A stretch of DNA of 64,000 bases from DAHVFK01 sp963755395 (GCA_963755395.1 CAVWJJ010000003.1:1-64000), one strand, 5' to 3'; shown: positions 29,851 through 39,054, counted from the first letter of the stretch. Notes: generated by a model from the letters alone, not told the origin. Numbers and translations: made by a program.

Positions 29851-31010
29851 TGAACCTGGGACAAGAGACCCACACCGACCTGCGCGACGCGGTGCGCGCC
29901 TTGTGCAACCAGTTCGACTCGGCCTACTGGCAGAAGGTCGACGAGGCGCGCGCCTACCCGGAGGCCTTCGTCGACGCGCTGACCAAGGCGGGCTGGATGT
30001 CGGCCCTGATCCCCGAGGAGTTCGGCGGCTCGGGCCTGTCGCTCACCGAGGCGAGCGTGATCATGGAGTCGATTTCGCGCTCCGGCGGCAACCCGGGCTG
30101 CTGCCACGGCCAGATGTACAACATGAATACGCTGCTCAGGAACGGCTCGCCCGAGCAGAAGAAGAAGTACCTGCCGAAGATCGCCAGCGGCGAGCTGCGG
30201 CTGCAGGCCATGGGCGTGACCGAACCGACCGCCGGCACCGACACCACCAGCATCAAGACCGTGGCGGTGAGGAAAGGCGACCGCTACGTGGTCAACGGCC
30301 AGAAGGTCTGGACTTCGCGCCTGCAGCACTCGGAGCTGATGCTGCTGCTCGCGCGCACCACGCCCCTGACGGAGGTGAAGAAGAAATCCGACGGCATGTC
30401 GGTGTTCATCGTCGACAAGCGCGAGGCGCTCGGCAAGGGGCTCAGCATGCGGCCGATCCGCAACATGGTGAACCACGAGACCAACGAGGTGTTCTTCGAC
30501 AATCTCGAGATTCCGGCCGAGAACCTGATCGGCGAGGAAGGCAAGGGCTTCCGCTACATCCTCGACGGGCTGAACGCCGAGCGCATCCTGATCGCCGCCG
30601 AGTGCATCGGCGACGGCTACTGGTTCGTCGAGCGCGCCACGAACTATGCCAAGGACCGGGTCGTGTTCGGCCGCCCGATCGGCCAGAACCAGGGCGTGCA
30701 GTTCCCGATCGCCGAGGCCTACATGGAGATCGAGGCGGCGAACCTGATGCGCTACAAGGCCGCCGCCCTGTTCGACGCCAAGAAGCACTGCGGCGCGGAG
30801 GCCAACATGGCCAAGCACCTGTGCGCCAAGGCGTCCTGGGAGGCGGCCAACGTCTGCCTGCAGACCCACGGCGGGTTCGGCTTCGCTGCCGAGTACGACG
30901 TGGAGCGCAAGTTCCGCGAGACGCGCCTGTACCTCGTGGCGCCGATCTCGACCAACCTGATCCTGTCCTACGTCGCCGAGCACGTGCTCGGCCTGCCGCG
31001 CTCTTTCTAG
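29850..31010 (+). CDS. Acyl-CoA dehydrogenase lacking the usual C-terminal catalytic glutamate
   Basis: A 386-residue flavoprotein of the acyl-CoA dehydrogenase family. The FAD-contact segments MGVTEPTAGTDT and KVWTSRLQH and the C-terminal QTHGGFGFAAEYDVERKFRE are clear. Where most relatives have the catalytic Glu (YEGT), this protein reads YLVAPIST, so the base is absent at that site. Glu244 in LNAERILIA matches the position used by isovaleryl-CoA and long-chain acyl-CoA dehydrogenases and may replace it. It stands alone on the plus strand, with no Shine-Dalgarno sequence, opposite a hydroxylase gene that ends 10 bases beyond it. Substrate unknown. Confidence 0.85.
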   Translation: MNLGQETHTDLRDAVRALCNQFDSAYWQKVDEARAYPEAFVDALTKAGWMSALIPEEFGGSGLSLTEASVIMESISRSGGNPGCCHGQMYNMNTLLRNGSPEQKKKYLPKIASGELRLQAMGVTEPTAGTDTTSIKTVAVRKGDRYVVNGQKVWTSRLQHSELMLLLARTTPLTEVKKKSDGMSVFIVDKREALGKGLSMRPIRNMVNHETNEVFFDNLEIPAENLIGEEGKGFRYILDGLNAERILIAAECIGDGYWFVERATNYAKDRVVFGRPIGQNQGVQFPIAEAYMEIEAANLMRYKAAALFDAKKHCGAEANMAKHLCAKASWEAANVCLQTHGGFGFAAEYDVERKFRETRLYLVAPISTNLILSYVAEHVLGLPRSF

Positions 31011-31020
31011 CGCGCCGCGC

Positions 31021-31689
31021 TCAGGTCTCGGTCCACTGCCGCAGCAGGTTGTGGTAGATCGAGGCGAGCGCCATCTTCTCGGCGGCATCGATCTTCTTGT
31101 CGACCGAGTCCATGATCTGGTTAAGGTCGAACAGGATGTCGCGCTTCGTTTCGTCGCGCACCATGCTCTGGATCCAGAAGATCGCCGCCAGGCGCGTGCC
31201 GCGCGTCACCGGCTCGACCCGGTGCGAGTTGGTCGAGGCGTACAGCACCATGCTGCCGGCGGGCAGCTTGATGCGGCGCTGGGCGCTGATTTCCTGGATC
31301 ACCAGCTCGCCGCCGTCGTAGTCCTGCGGCGAGCTGAGGAACAGCGTGGCCGAAACGTCGGTGCGAATCGTGGCCGGCTCGCCCATCAGCGCGTTGTCCA
31401 CGTGCAGGCCGTAGGTCATGCCGACGTCGTAGCGGTTGAGCAGCGGGTCGCGCAGCTTGAGCGGCAGCGCCGCGGCGTAGAACACGCTGTTGCGCTTGAG
31501 CGCCTCGAGCAGCATCGGCGCGATCTTCTGCATCACCTCCGCATCGCGCTTGAGCTGCAGGTTCTGCTTCACCTGGCCCGCGATCTGCCCCGCGCTGACT
31601 CTGCCGTCCTCGTACGCGCCCTGCTTCAGCTCGCGCAGCGCGAACTCGACCTCGTCCTTGGTCAGCACGTTGGGAATCTGGATCAGCAT
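31021..31689 (-). CDS. PKHD-type Fe(II)/2-oxoglutarate hydroxylase (PiuC/YbiX family)
   Basis: A 222-residue dioxygenase of the Fe2+-dependent PKHD group. The metal triad is His96-x-Asp98 (GLHVDNA) and His156 (NSHRVEPV), with Arg166 to bind 2-oxoglutarate. The length matches PiuC. In many bacteria PiuC sits beside a TonB siderophore receptor and is iron regulated; no receptor or Fur-like site is evident here. It is convergent with the acyl-CoA dehydrogenase gene and followed by a short gap to the lipid kinase gene upstream on the same strand. Confidence 0.87.
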   Translation of the reverse strand: MLIQIPNVLTKDEVEFALRELKQGAYEDGRVSAGQIAGQVKQNLQLKRDAEVMQKIAPMLLEALKRNSVFYAAALPLKLRDPLLNRYDVGMTYGLHVDNALMGEPATIRTDVSATLFLSSPQDYDGGELVIQEISAQRRIKLPAGSMVLYASTNSHRVEPVTRGTRLAAIFWIQSMVRDETKRDILFDLNQIMDSVDKKIDAAEKMALASIYHNLLRQWTET

Positions 31690-31715
31690 CGGCGCGCGAT
31701 GATATCACGCGCGTT

Positions 31716-32639
31716 CTAGGCCAACACGCGCAGGGCGCGCGGAACCAGCTCGACCTCGAGCCGCCGCGAGCGCATCGGCGGCAGCTCGCCGTCGGCCTCG
31801 ATCAGCAGCGGCTCGTCCGACTCGATCACCAGCCGTCGCGCGCGCAACATGCGCAGTACAGGCTCGCCGACGTGCGTGCCGCGCATCAGCTTCGGCACCA
31901 GGCGCAGGATCTGCGCCCGGCTTACCACGTCCGCAAGCATCACGTCGAGCAAACCGTCGTCGGCGCGCGCCTCGGGGCAGGCCCAGAAGCTGCCGCCGAA
32001 GCAGCGTCCGTTCATGACCGCGGCGATGGTCGAGCGCTGCGCGAAGGGCGCGCCGTCGTCGAGCTGCAGCCGCATCTCGAGCGTCGGGTAGCGCACCATG
32101 GTCTGCGCGATCGCGGCCAGGTAGGCGCCGACGCCCGTGAGCCAGCGCGGCACCTGTGCGATGTTGCGCGCCACGTGCGCGCCGAAGCCGACGTCCATGC
32201 CGTTGGCGAAATAGCGCTCGCCGCCCTCGCCGTCGCGGATCACGCCGACGTCGTGCGCGCGAGTGCGTCCGAGCGCGAGCGCGGCGAGCGCGGCGCGCCA
32301 GTGCGGCCGCGGCGCGCCGGGCGAGATCGGCGGCAGCATCTTGGCGTAGTCGTCGCCACTGCCGACCGGCAGCACGCCGAGCGCCGGGCGCGCCTCGGCC
32401 GGCGCGCGCATCAGGCCGTTGACCGTCTCGTGCACCGTGCCGTCGCCGCCGACCGCGATCACCGCCGCATAGCGGCCCGCGGCGCCTTCGGCCAGGCGAA
32501 TCGCCTCCAGCGGCGCGCGCGTCTCGGCCAGGTCGAACTCGATTCCGGCCGCCCCGAGCGCCTGCGCGAGCTGCGGCCACAGGCGCTGCGCGCGACCGCG
32601 CCCGGCGACCGGGTTGAAGACGACCAGGTGCCCGCTCAA
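31716..32639 (-). CDS. YegS/DagK-type lipid (diacylglycerol) kinase
   Basis: A 307-residue soluble kinase of the DAGK catalytic family. Key motifs are FNPVAGRG at the N-terminus, GGDGT (residues 64-68) for nucleotide binding, and LGVLPVGSGDDYAK where most relatives have GTGNDFA. The start is taken as TTG 32639, which overlaps the TGA of the CoA transferase gene (TTGA). The frame remains open upstream, but only as an overlap of that gene. It probably phosphorylates diacylglycerol or a related lipid. Its link to the catabolic operon may be only transcriptional. Confidence 0.82.
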   Translation of the reverse strand: MSGHLVVFNPVAGRGRAQRLWPQLAQALGAAGIEFDLAETRAPLEAIRLAEGAAGRYAAVIAVGGDGTVHETVNGLMRAPAEARPALGVLPVGSGDDYAKMLPPISPGAPRPHWRAALAALALGRTRAHDVGVIRDGEGGERYFANGMDVGFGAHVARNIAQVPRWLTGVGAYLAAIAQTMVRYPTLEMRLQLDDGAPFAQRSTIAAVMNGRCFGGSFWACPEARADDGLLDVMLADVVSRAQILRLVPKLMRGTHVGEPVLRMLRARRLVIESDEPLLIEADGELPPMRSRRLEVELVPRALRVLA

Positions 32640-33820
32640 GCAGCCTTGGCCGCGGCGACCTTGACCGTGCCGCGCGCGGCGAGCTGCCCGATCTCGGCCT
32701 CGCCGTAGCCGAGCGTCCGCAGGATCTGTGCCGTATGCGCGCCGTGCCTGGGCGGATCGAAGCTCGGGCGCGCGGGCTCGTCGCGGAACGCGATCGGCAC
32801 GCCGAGCTGATCCCAGCCGCGCACGTCCTTGAGCACCATGCCGCGCGCCTTGAAGTGCTCGTCCTCGAGCACCTCGGGCAGGTTTCGCATCGGCGCGAAC
32901 GCGACGTCGCGCCCCTTGAACCATTCCACCCACTCGACTTTGCTCTTGGTTCTAAAGATTCCATTCAAGAATTCGCGTACCGGGTCCTGCCCCGGGCCCG
33001 GCGGGAGCTTGCACAGCTCGACCAGGTCGGGGCGCCCGAGCGGCTCGAGCAGGTTGCGGGCGAACTTGAGCTCCTGGCCCGCGAGCACCACGTAGTCGCC
33101 GTCCTTCGTCTGGTAGATGCCGTACAGTGCGTTGCCGCCGAGCGCGCGCTCGGACTTCAGCTCGGGCTGGCGTCGCTCGGTCATCGCGCTGCCCATGTTG
33201 TTCGGCAGGCAGGCGAGCAGGCAATCGGCCATCGCCATGTCGAGGTAGTCGCCGCGCCCGGTCTGCTTCCTGCGCAGCAGCGCCATCAGCACGCCCGAGA
33301 GCGTCATCATCGAGGCCAGCATGTCGGCGTTCGCCAGCGCCGGAATCGCCGGCTTGCCGTCGCCGCCGCGATTGAGCGACAGCACGCCGGTCATGGCCTC
33401 GGCGGCGAGATCGTGCGCCGCGAGGTCGCGGTACGGGCCGTGCTGGCCGAAGGCGGCGATCGAGGCGTATACGATCCCCGGCGCGCGCCGCGACACTTGC
33501 GCGTAGCCGATGCCGAGCCGCTCGGCGACGCCGGGACGGAAGGCCTCGACCAGGACGTCGGATTCTTGCGCCAGGCGCAGCAGCACCTCCACGCCGGCGG
33601 GGTGCTTGAGGTTGAGCGCGAGGCTTTGCTTGCCGCGGTGGGTGTTGGCGAAATACACGCTCACGCCGTCGCGCTTGGGGCCAATCTCGCGGTTCGGCTC
33701 GCCGCCTTCGAGCGACTCGACCTTGACCACCTCGGCGCCGTGATCGGCCATGAACTGCGTCATCAGCGGCCCGGGCAGGAACAGCGACAGGTCGATCACG
33801 CGGATGCCTTCGAGCTTCAC
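32636..33820 (-). CDS. Class III (CaiB/BaiF) CoA transferase, first of two
   Basis: A 394-residue CoA transferase. The N-terminus (IRVIDLSLFLPGPLMTQFMA), VEAFRPGVAERLGIGY and the TGRGDYLDMAM segment are characteristic; Asp166 (NADMLASMM) is the expected thioester-forming residue. The stop overlaps the lipid kinase start and the gene begins three bases after another CoA transferase gene, with only about one-third similarity by eye. Two different transferases in one operon suggest two acid substrates, or activation of one and recycling of CoA from another. Confidence 0.87.
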   Translation of the reverse strand: MKLEGIRVIDLSLFLPGPLMTQFMADHGAEVVKVESLEGGEPNREIGPKRDGVSVYFANTHRGKQSLALNLKHPAGVEVLLRLAQESDVLVEAFRPGVAERLGIGYAQVSRRAPGIVYASIAAFGQHGPYRDLAAHDLAAEAMTGVLSLNRGGDGKPAIPALANADMLASMMTLSGVLMALLRRKQTGRGDYLDMAMADCLLACLPNNMGSAMTERRQPELKSERALGGNALYGIYQTKDGDYVVLAGQELKFARNLLEPLGRPDLVELCKLPPGPGQDPVREFLNGIFRTKSKVEWVEWFKGRDVAFAPMRNLPEVLEDEHFKARGMVLKDVRGWDQLGVPIAFRDEPARPSFDPPRHGAHTAQILRTLGYGEAEIGQLAARGTVKVAAAKAA

Positions 33821-33823
33821 GGG

Positions 33824-34999
33824 TCAGACGACTCCTTCGTTCTTCAATTCGGCTATCTCTCCCGGACTGTAGCCCAGATCGTTCAATAGCTCCTCGGTGT
33901 GCTGCCCGAGCTTGGGCGCGGGGCGCGCGGGCAGCGCCTCGGCGAGGCGGAACGGGCTTGCCACCAGCTTGAAGCCCGGTTTGTCCGGATGGTCGAACAC
34001 CTGCACCCCGCCGCGCCCGAGGAAATAGGGATTCTCGAGCGCTTGCGGCAAGTCGTACACCGGGCCGCATGGCACCGTGCCACTGAACTGCTTTAGCCAG
34101 TATTCGGTTCTCTCCTTGGAAAATTCTCCATCCAAAATCCGCGTCAGGTCGTCCCGATGTGCGCGGCGCATCTCGAAATTCGGATACTCCGACTTAAGGT
34201 CCTGGCGCCCGAGGGCGTCGCACAGCAGTTCCCAGAAGCGCTGCGTCTGTGCCATGACGAAGATCCAGCCGTCGGCGCTGCGGTACAGCTGCGAAGGCGC
34301 GATGAACGGGTGCGCCGAGCGCGGCGCGCGGCCGGTGGCGAGGCCTTCATTGAGGTACCAGGCCGCGGGATAGTTGAGCTGGTGCATCGCCACGTCATAC
34401 AGCGACACGTCGATGTCCCTGCCCCGCCCCGTGCGGCGCGCCTCCAGGATCCCCGCCAGCAGCGCCAGTGCGCAGGTGGTGCCGGTCGAGTAGTCGACCA
34501 CCGACAGGCCCATGCGCGCCGGCGGCCCGTCGGGCTCACCGGTCAGCGAGAGATATCCCGCCTCGCCCTGCATCAGGTAGTCGTAGCCGGGCCAGCCCTT
34601 CCTCGCGCCGTCGCGGCCGTAGGCGGAAAGATGCGCGCAGACGATTCCGGGGTTGGCTTGCTTGAGGAATTCGTAAGTAATCCGGAGTTTCTCGGGCTGG
34701 TCGCCGCGCAGATTCCCCATCAGCCCGTCCGCGGTCGCTGCCAGCCGGCGCAGCACTTCCTGTCCGCGCGGGTGCTTGAGGTCCAGGGTGAGCGACTTCT
34801 TGTTGCGGTTGAGCGACTGGAAGAAGTGGCTGTCGTCCGCGCCCAGGAAATACGGCCCGACCGCGCGCGAGACGTCGCCGCCCCCGCGCTGCTCGATCTT
34901 GACCACCTCGGCGCCGAGGTCCGCCAGGTGCGCCGTGCCGAACGGCCCGGCGCCGTAGACCTCGACCGCGATCACGCGCAGCCCCGCCAGCGGCGGCAT
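33824..34999 (-). CDS. Class III (CaiB/BaiF) CoA transferase, second of two
   Basis: A 391-residue CoA transferase with the expected Asp169 (LSVVDYSTGTT), the same number as in formyl-CoA transferase. GFGTAHLADLGAEVVKIE-like N-terminal sequence, HLSAYGRDGA and TGRGRDIDVSLYD are typical of the family. The ATG at 34999 overlaps the stop of the acyl-CoA dehydrogenase gene (ATGA). The open frame continues upstream, but only antisense-free overlap with the dehydrogenase gene, so the MPPLAGLRVI start is preferred. Confidence 0.87.
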   Translation of the reverse strand: MPPLAGLRVIAVEVYGAGPFGTAHLADLGAEVVKIEQRGGGDVSRAVGPYFLGADDSHFFQSLNRNKKSLTLDLKHPRGQEVLRRLAATADGLMGNLRGDQPEKLRITYEFLKQANPGIVCAHLSAYGRDGARKGWPGYDYLMQGEAGYLSLTGEPDGPPARMGLSVVDYSTGTTCALALLAGILEARRTGRGRDIDVSLYDVAMHQLNYPAAWYLNEGLATGRAPRSAHPFIAPSQLYRSADGWIFVMAQTQRFWELLCDALGRQDLKSEYPNFEMRRAHRDDLTRILDGEFSKERTEYWLKQFSGTVPCGPVYDLPQALENPYFLGRGGVQVFDHPDKPGFKLVASPFRLAEALPARPAPKLGQHTEELLNDLGYSPGEIAELKNEGVV

Positions 35000-36144
35000 C
35001 AGGCCGGGTTCCGCGCGATCAGCTGCCTGGCGATGATGATGCGCTGCATCTCGTTGGTGCCCTCGCCAATGCACATCAGCGGCGCGTCGCGGTAGTAGCG
35101 CTCGACGTTGAACTCGGTCGAGTAGCCGTAGCCGCCGTGGATGCGCACCGCCTCGATCGAGTTCTCCAGCGCGGCTTCCGAGGCGAAGTACTTGGCCATG
35201 CCGGCCTCCATGTCGCAGCGCTCCCCGGCGTCGTAGGCGCGCGCGGCGTTCTCGACCAGCAGGCGCGCCGCCTCGCAGCGCGTCGCCATCTCGCCGAGCT
35301 TCAACTGGATCGCCTGGTGCTCGCAGATCGGCTTGCCGAAGGTCCTTCTCACCTGCGAGTAGGCCAGCGCGTCCTTGAGCGCCGCGTTGGCCACCCCCAC
35401 CCCGCGCGCAGCGACGTTGATCCTGCCCAGCTCGAGCCCGCCGACCGCGTGCTGGAAGCCATGGCCCTCCTCGCCGCCGATCAGCCGGTCCGCCGGCACG
35501 CGGTAGTCCTCGAAGATCAGCTCGGCCGAGTCGATGCCCTTGTAGCCGAGCTTCTCCAGTTTCTTCGAGACGCGGAAGCCCTTGCCCTTCTCGGCCAGGA
35601 ACAGGCTCATGCCCTTGTGGCGCGGCTGCGCGGCCGGGTCGGTCTTCACCAGCAGCGCGAAGCACGAGCCCTTGATGCCGTTCGAGATCCATGTCTTGGT
35701 GCCGTTGATGACGTAATGGTCGCCATCGCGCAGCGCGCGGGTGCGGATCGCCTGCAGGTCGGTGCCGCAGTCCGGCTCGGTGAGCGCCAGGCCGCCACGC
35801 ACCTCGCCGCTGGCGAACTTCGGCAGCAACGCCTTCTTCTGCGCCTCGGTGCCGAAGCGCGCCACGGCCGCCGCCATGATCAGGTGCGAGTTGAAGATCC
35901 CGGTGAGCGACATCCAGACTTCCGAGATCTGCGTCACGATCCTGGCGTAGGTCGAAGCCGGCAGGCCGAGGCCGCCGTACTGCGGCGGGATGGTGGCGCC
36001 GAACAGGCCGAAGGCCTTCATCTGCTCGACCATCGCCTCGGGGTACTCGTCCTTCTTCTCCAGCTCGCGCACCCTGGGGCGCACGTCGCGCTCGAGCCAC
36101 TTCCCGATCGCGTCCAGGATCTGGGTTTCGTCCGAGCTGGTCAT
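34999..36144 (-). CDS. Acyl-CoA dehydrogenase
   Basis: A 381-residue acyl-CoA dehydrogenase. Visible features are the FAD loop LALTEPDCGTDLQAI, the TWISNGIKG segment, IRIHGGYGYSTEF-like C-terminal region (VRIHGGYGYSTEFNVERYYR) and the catalytic Glu in GEGTNEMQR, so unlike the enzyme at 29850 it is canonical. Start ATG 36144 overlaps the stop of the MaoC gene by four bases. The arrangement of dehydrogenase, MaoC hydratase and CoA transferases resembles operons that oxidise branched or dicarboxylic acyl-CoA esters. Confidence 0.9.
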   Translation of the reverse strand: MTSSDETQILDAIGKWLERDVRPRVRELEKKDEYPEAMVEQMKAFGLFGATIPPQYGGLGLPASTYARIVTQISEVWMSLTGIFNSHLIMAAAVARFGTEAQKKALLPKFASGEVRGGLALTEPDCGTDLQAIRTRALRDGDHYVINGTKTWISNGIKGSCFALLVKTDPAAQPRHKGMSLFLAEKGKGFRVSKKLEKLGYKGIDSAELIFEDYRVPADRLIGGEEGHGFQHAVGGLELGRINVAARGVGVANAALKDALAYSQVRRTFGKPICEHQAIQLKLGEMATRCEAARLLVENAARAYDAGERCDMEAGMAKYFASEAALENSIEAVRIHGGYGYSTEFNVERYYRDAPLMCIGEGTNEMQRIIIARQLIARNPA

Positions 36145-36590
36145 GGGCGCTTCGGCACCAGCACGGTGCGCTTGTAGGTCATGACGGTCGTCCCATCCTG
36201 CTTCCAGGCCCGCGTCGAAACCGTGACGATGCCCTGGGTCGGACGCGACTTCGACTCGCGCTTCTCCAGCACGGTCGACTCCGCATACAGCGTGTCGCCG
36301 TTGAACACCGGCGCCGGCATCACGATGTCGGTCCAGCCGAGGTTCGCGATCGCCTTCTGGCTCACGTCGGCGACGCTCATGCCGGCCACGATCGCGAGCG
36401 TGAGCGCGCTGTTGACCAGCGGCTTGCCGAACTCGGTGCCCTTGGCGTACTCCTCGTCGAAGTGCAGCGGGTGCTGGTTCATGGTCAGCAGCGTGAACCA
36501 GGTGTTGTCGGCCGCGGTGATGGTGCGGCCGGGCCAGTGCTTGTAGGTCTCGCCGAGCGCGAACTCCTCGTAGAAGCGGCCCGCTGCCAA
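36141..36590 (-). CDS. MaoC-like hot-dog hydratase (mesaconyl-CoA hydratase-like)
   Basis: A hot-dog hydratase of about 149 residues. Sequence FYEEFALGETYKHWPGRTI, then TMNQHPLHFDEEYA and GKPLVNSALTL, fits the MaoC group that includes beta-methylmalyl-CoA/mesaconyl-CoA hydratases. No ATG is placed well. I chose TTG 36590, which follows AGGAAG, five bases after the crotonase stop; upstream in frame lies antisense-like sequence of the crotonase gene. The stop overlaps the acyl-CoA dehydrogenase ATG. Substrate is inferred only. Confidence 0.8.
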   Translation of the reverse strand: MAAGRFYEEFALGETYKHWPGRTITAADNTWFTLLTMNQHPLHFDEEYAKGTEFGKPLVNSALTLAIVAGMSVADVSQKAIANLGWTDIVMPAPVFNGDTLYAESTVLEKRESKSRPTQGIVTVSTRAWKQDGTTVMTYKRTVLVPKRP

Positions 36591-36595
36591 GGCGG

Positions 36596-37393
36596 CTACT
36601 TCCTGTTCCAGACCGGCTTGCGCTTCTCGGCAAAGGCCGCGATGCCCTCGCGCCCCTCGTCGCTCGCGGCGTTGCACGAGATGACCTCGCCGGCGAGCTT
36701 GTAGGCGCCCTCCAGCCCCATCTCGAGCTGGCGGTAGAACAGTCGCTTGCCCGCGGCCACCGCCCCCTGCGGTTTGGAGGCGACCAGCGCGGCGAGCCGG
36801 TCGACCTCGGCGTCGAGCCCGGCCGCGGGCACGACGCGGTTGACCAGACCGTAGGCCTTCGCGGTCGGCGCGTCGATGAACTCGCCGGTGAGCAGCATCT
36901 CCATCGCGTTCTTGCGCCCCACGTTGCGCGCCAGCGCCACGCTCGGGGTCGAGCAGAACAGGCCGAAGTTGACCCCGCTCACCGCGAACTTGGCGCTCTC
37001 GGCTGCGACCGCGAGGTCGCACTGGGCCACCAGCTGGCAGCCGGCGGCGGTCGCGGTGGCGTGCACCTTGGCGATCACCGGCTGGGGCAACGAGACGATC
37101 GACACCATCATGCGCCCGCACTTCTGGAACAGCGCCTCGATCCTGTCCTGCGTGCCCAGCGCGCCGATCTCCTTCAGGTCGTGCCCGGCGCAGAAGCCGC
37201 GCCCGCGCGCGGCGATCACCACCACCCGCACGCTCGAGTCCTTCGCCAGCGCATCGAAGGCGGACTGCAGCTCGTCCAGCATCGCGCCCGAGAGCGCGTT
37301 GTACTGCTCCGGCCGGTTGAGCGTGAGGGTCGCGATCCCGTCGCGGTCCTCGCGCAGCAGGATCGGTTCCCGGGTTTGAGGGTTGGCGCTCAT
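36596..37393 (-). CDS. Crotonase-family protein, ECHDC3-like
   Basis: A 265-residue enoyl-CoA hydratase/isomerase homologue. The oxyanion-hole segment RGRGFCAGHDLKE (Gly70) is present. The second half reads VNFGLFCSTPSVALARNVG, the signature of the ECHDC3 branch, and both glutamates used by classic enoyl-CoA hydratase seem absent. It may therefore not be a hydratase in the strict sense. Start ATG 37393 has GGAGG seven bases upstream. It lies between the acyl-CoA ligase and MaoC genes in one operon. Confidence 0.87.
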   Translation of the reverse strand: MSANPQTREPILLREDRDGIATLTLNRPEQYNALSGAMLDELQSAFDALAKDSSVRVVVIAARGRGFCAGHDLKEIGALGTQDRIEALFQKCGRMMVSIVSLPQPVIAKVHATATAAGCQLVAQCDLAVAAESAKFAVSGVNFGLFCSTPSVALARNVGRKNAMEMLLTGEFIDAPTAKAYGLVNRVVPAAGLDAEVDRLAALVASKPQGAVAAGKRLFYRQLEMGLEGAYKLAGEVISCNAASDEGREGIAAFAEKRKPVWNRK

Positions 37394-37403
37394 CTTGCCT
37401 CCT

Positions 37404-39054
37404 TCACGAATCGATCGCCGACGCGGACTTGGCCTTCTCGCGCAGCGCGAACTTCTGGATCTTGCCGGTCGAGGTCTTCGGCAGCTCGCCAAAGATCACC
37501 GCACGCGGCGCCTTGAACTTCGCCATGTGCCCGCGGCAGAACTCGACCAGCTCCTTCTCGCTCGTCCTGGCGCCCGGCTTGAGCTCGATGAAGGCGCAGG
37601 GCGTCTCGCCCCACTTCGGGTCCGGCATCGCCACCACCGCCGCGGCCATCACCGCGGGATGGCGGTAGAGCACGTCCTCGACCTCGAGCGAAGATATGTT
37701 CTCGCCGCCCGAGATGATGATGTCCTTGGAGCGGTCCTTGATCTTGACGTAGCCGTCGGGCTGCATCACGGCCAGGTCGCCCGAATGGAACCACCCGCCG
37801 GCGAAAGCCTCCTGCGTCGCCTTGGGGTTCTTCAGGTAGCCCTTCATGGTGATGTTGCCGCGGAACATGATCTCGCCCATGGTCTCGCCGTCGGCGGGTA
37901 CCGGGCGCATCGTCTCGGGATCCATCACCGTCAGCCCCTCTTGCACAATGTAGCGCACGCCCTGGCGGCCGTTGCGCTGCACCTGCTCGCCGAGCGGCAG
38001 GTCCTGCCACTCCGGCTGCTTGGCGCACACCGTCGCCGGGCCGTAGGTCTCGGTCAAGCCGTAGACGTGCGTGATCGAGAAGCCCATCTTCTCCATGCCC
38101 TCGATTACCGCCGCCGGCGGCGCCGCGCCCGCTACCATCGCGTTCACCTTCCAGTCGATCCCGCGCCTGAGCTCGGCCGGCGCATTGATCAGAGCCTGGT
38201 GCACGATCGGCGCGCCGCAGTAGTGCGTGACGCGGTGTTGCCTGATCAGGGGAAATATCGACGACGGATCGACCTTCCTCAGACACACGCTCGTCCCGGC
38301 GTTTGCCGCCATCGTCCAGGGGAAGCACCAGCCGTTGCAGTGGAACATCGGCAGCGTCCACAGGTACACCGAGTGCTGCGGCATGCCCCAGTACCAGGAT
38401 GTTGCCCACCCCGTTCAGGTAGGCGCCGCGGTGGTGGTAGACCACGCCCTTGGGATTGCCGGTGGTGCCCGAGGTGTAGTTGAGCGAGATCGCCTGCCAC
38501 TCGTCGGCCGGGCCCTGCCAGGCGTAGTCCGGGTCGCCTTCGGCGAGCAGCTCCTCGTAGGTCATCCTGCCCAGCCGCTTGCCCGGCCCGTCGTACTCCG
38601 GGTCGTCGACGTCGATCACTTCGAGCACGCGGCCGAGCTTCGCCAGCGCGGCCTCGATTACGGGCGAGAACTCGCGATCGGAAATGAGCAGCTTCGCCCC
38701 GCCGTGATCGAGCATGAACGCGATCGCCTCGGCGTCCAGCCGCGTGTTGAGGGTGTTGAGCACCGCGCCGCACATCGACACCCCGAAGTGCGCCTCGACC
38801 ATGGCAGGGATGTTGGGCAGCATCGCCGCAACCGTATCGCCCAGCCCGATGCCGCGCTTCGCCAGCGCCGAACCGAGCCGGCGGCAGTTGGCATAGGTCT
38901 GCTTCCAGCTGTCGCGCCGCCTGCCGTGCACCACCGAGATTGCCTCGGGATATACGTAGGCCGCGCGCTCGACGAACGACAGCGGCGTCAGCGGCGCATA
39001 GTTGGCGGGGTTGCGCTCGAGGTCGCGTTCGAAGGGGCTGGACAATGGACTCAT
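37404..39054 (-). CDS. AMP-forming acyl-CoA synthetase, one frameshift
   Basis: An adenylate-forming ligase of about 549 residues, medium-chain FadD/AlkK-like, which activates a carboxylic acid with ATP and CoA. The N-terminal half (39054 to about 38395) includes the P-loop YTSGTTGNPKGVVYHHRG. The C-terminal half (38384-37404) includes GLTETYGPATVC, GWFHSGDLAV and the C-terminal Lys motif TSTGKIQKFAL. They are in different frames. Near 38394 one extra base turns the expected NILVWGMPQHS into another frame. Otherwise length and motifs are complete, so a sequencing error is likely. It heads the minus-strand catabolic operon and is divergent from the histidine kinase gene by 82 bases. Confidence 0.85.

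Noticed and set aside
29709..31088. A 459-codon minus-strand frame opposite the acyl-CoA dehydrogenase
   Set aside because: The plus-strand dehydrogenase is fully supported by motifs; the antisense frame has none.
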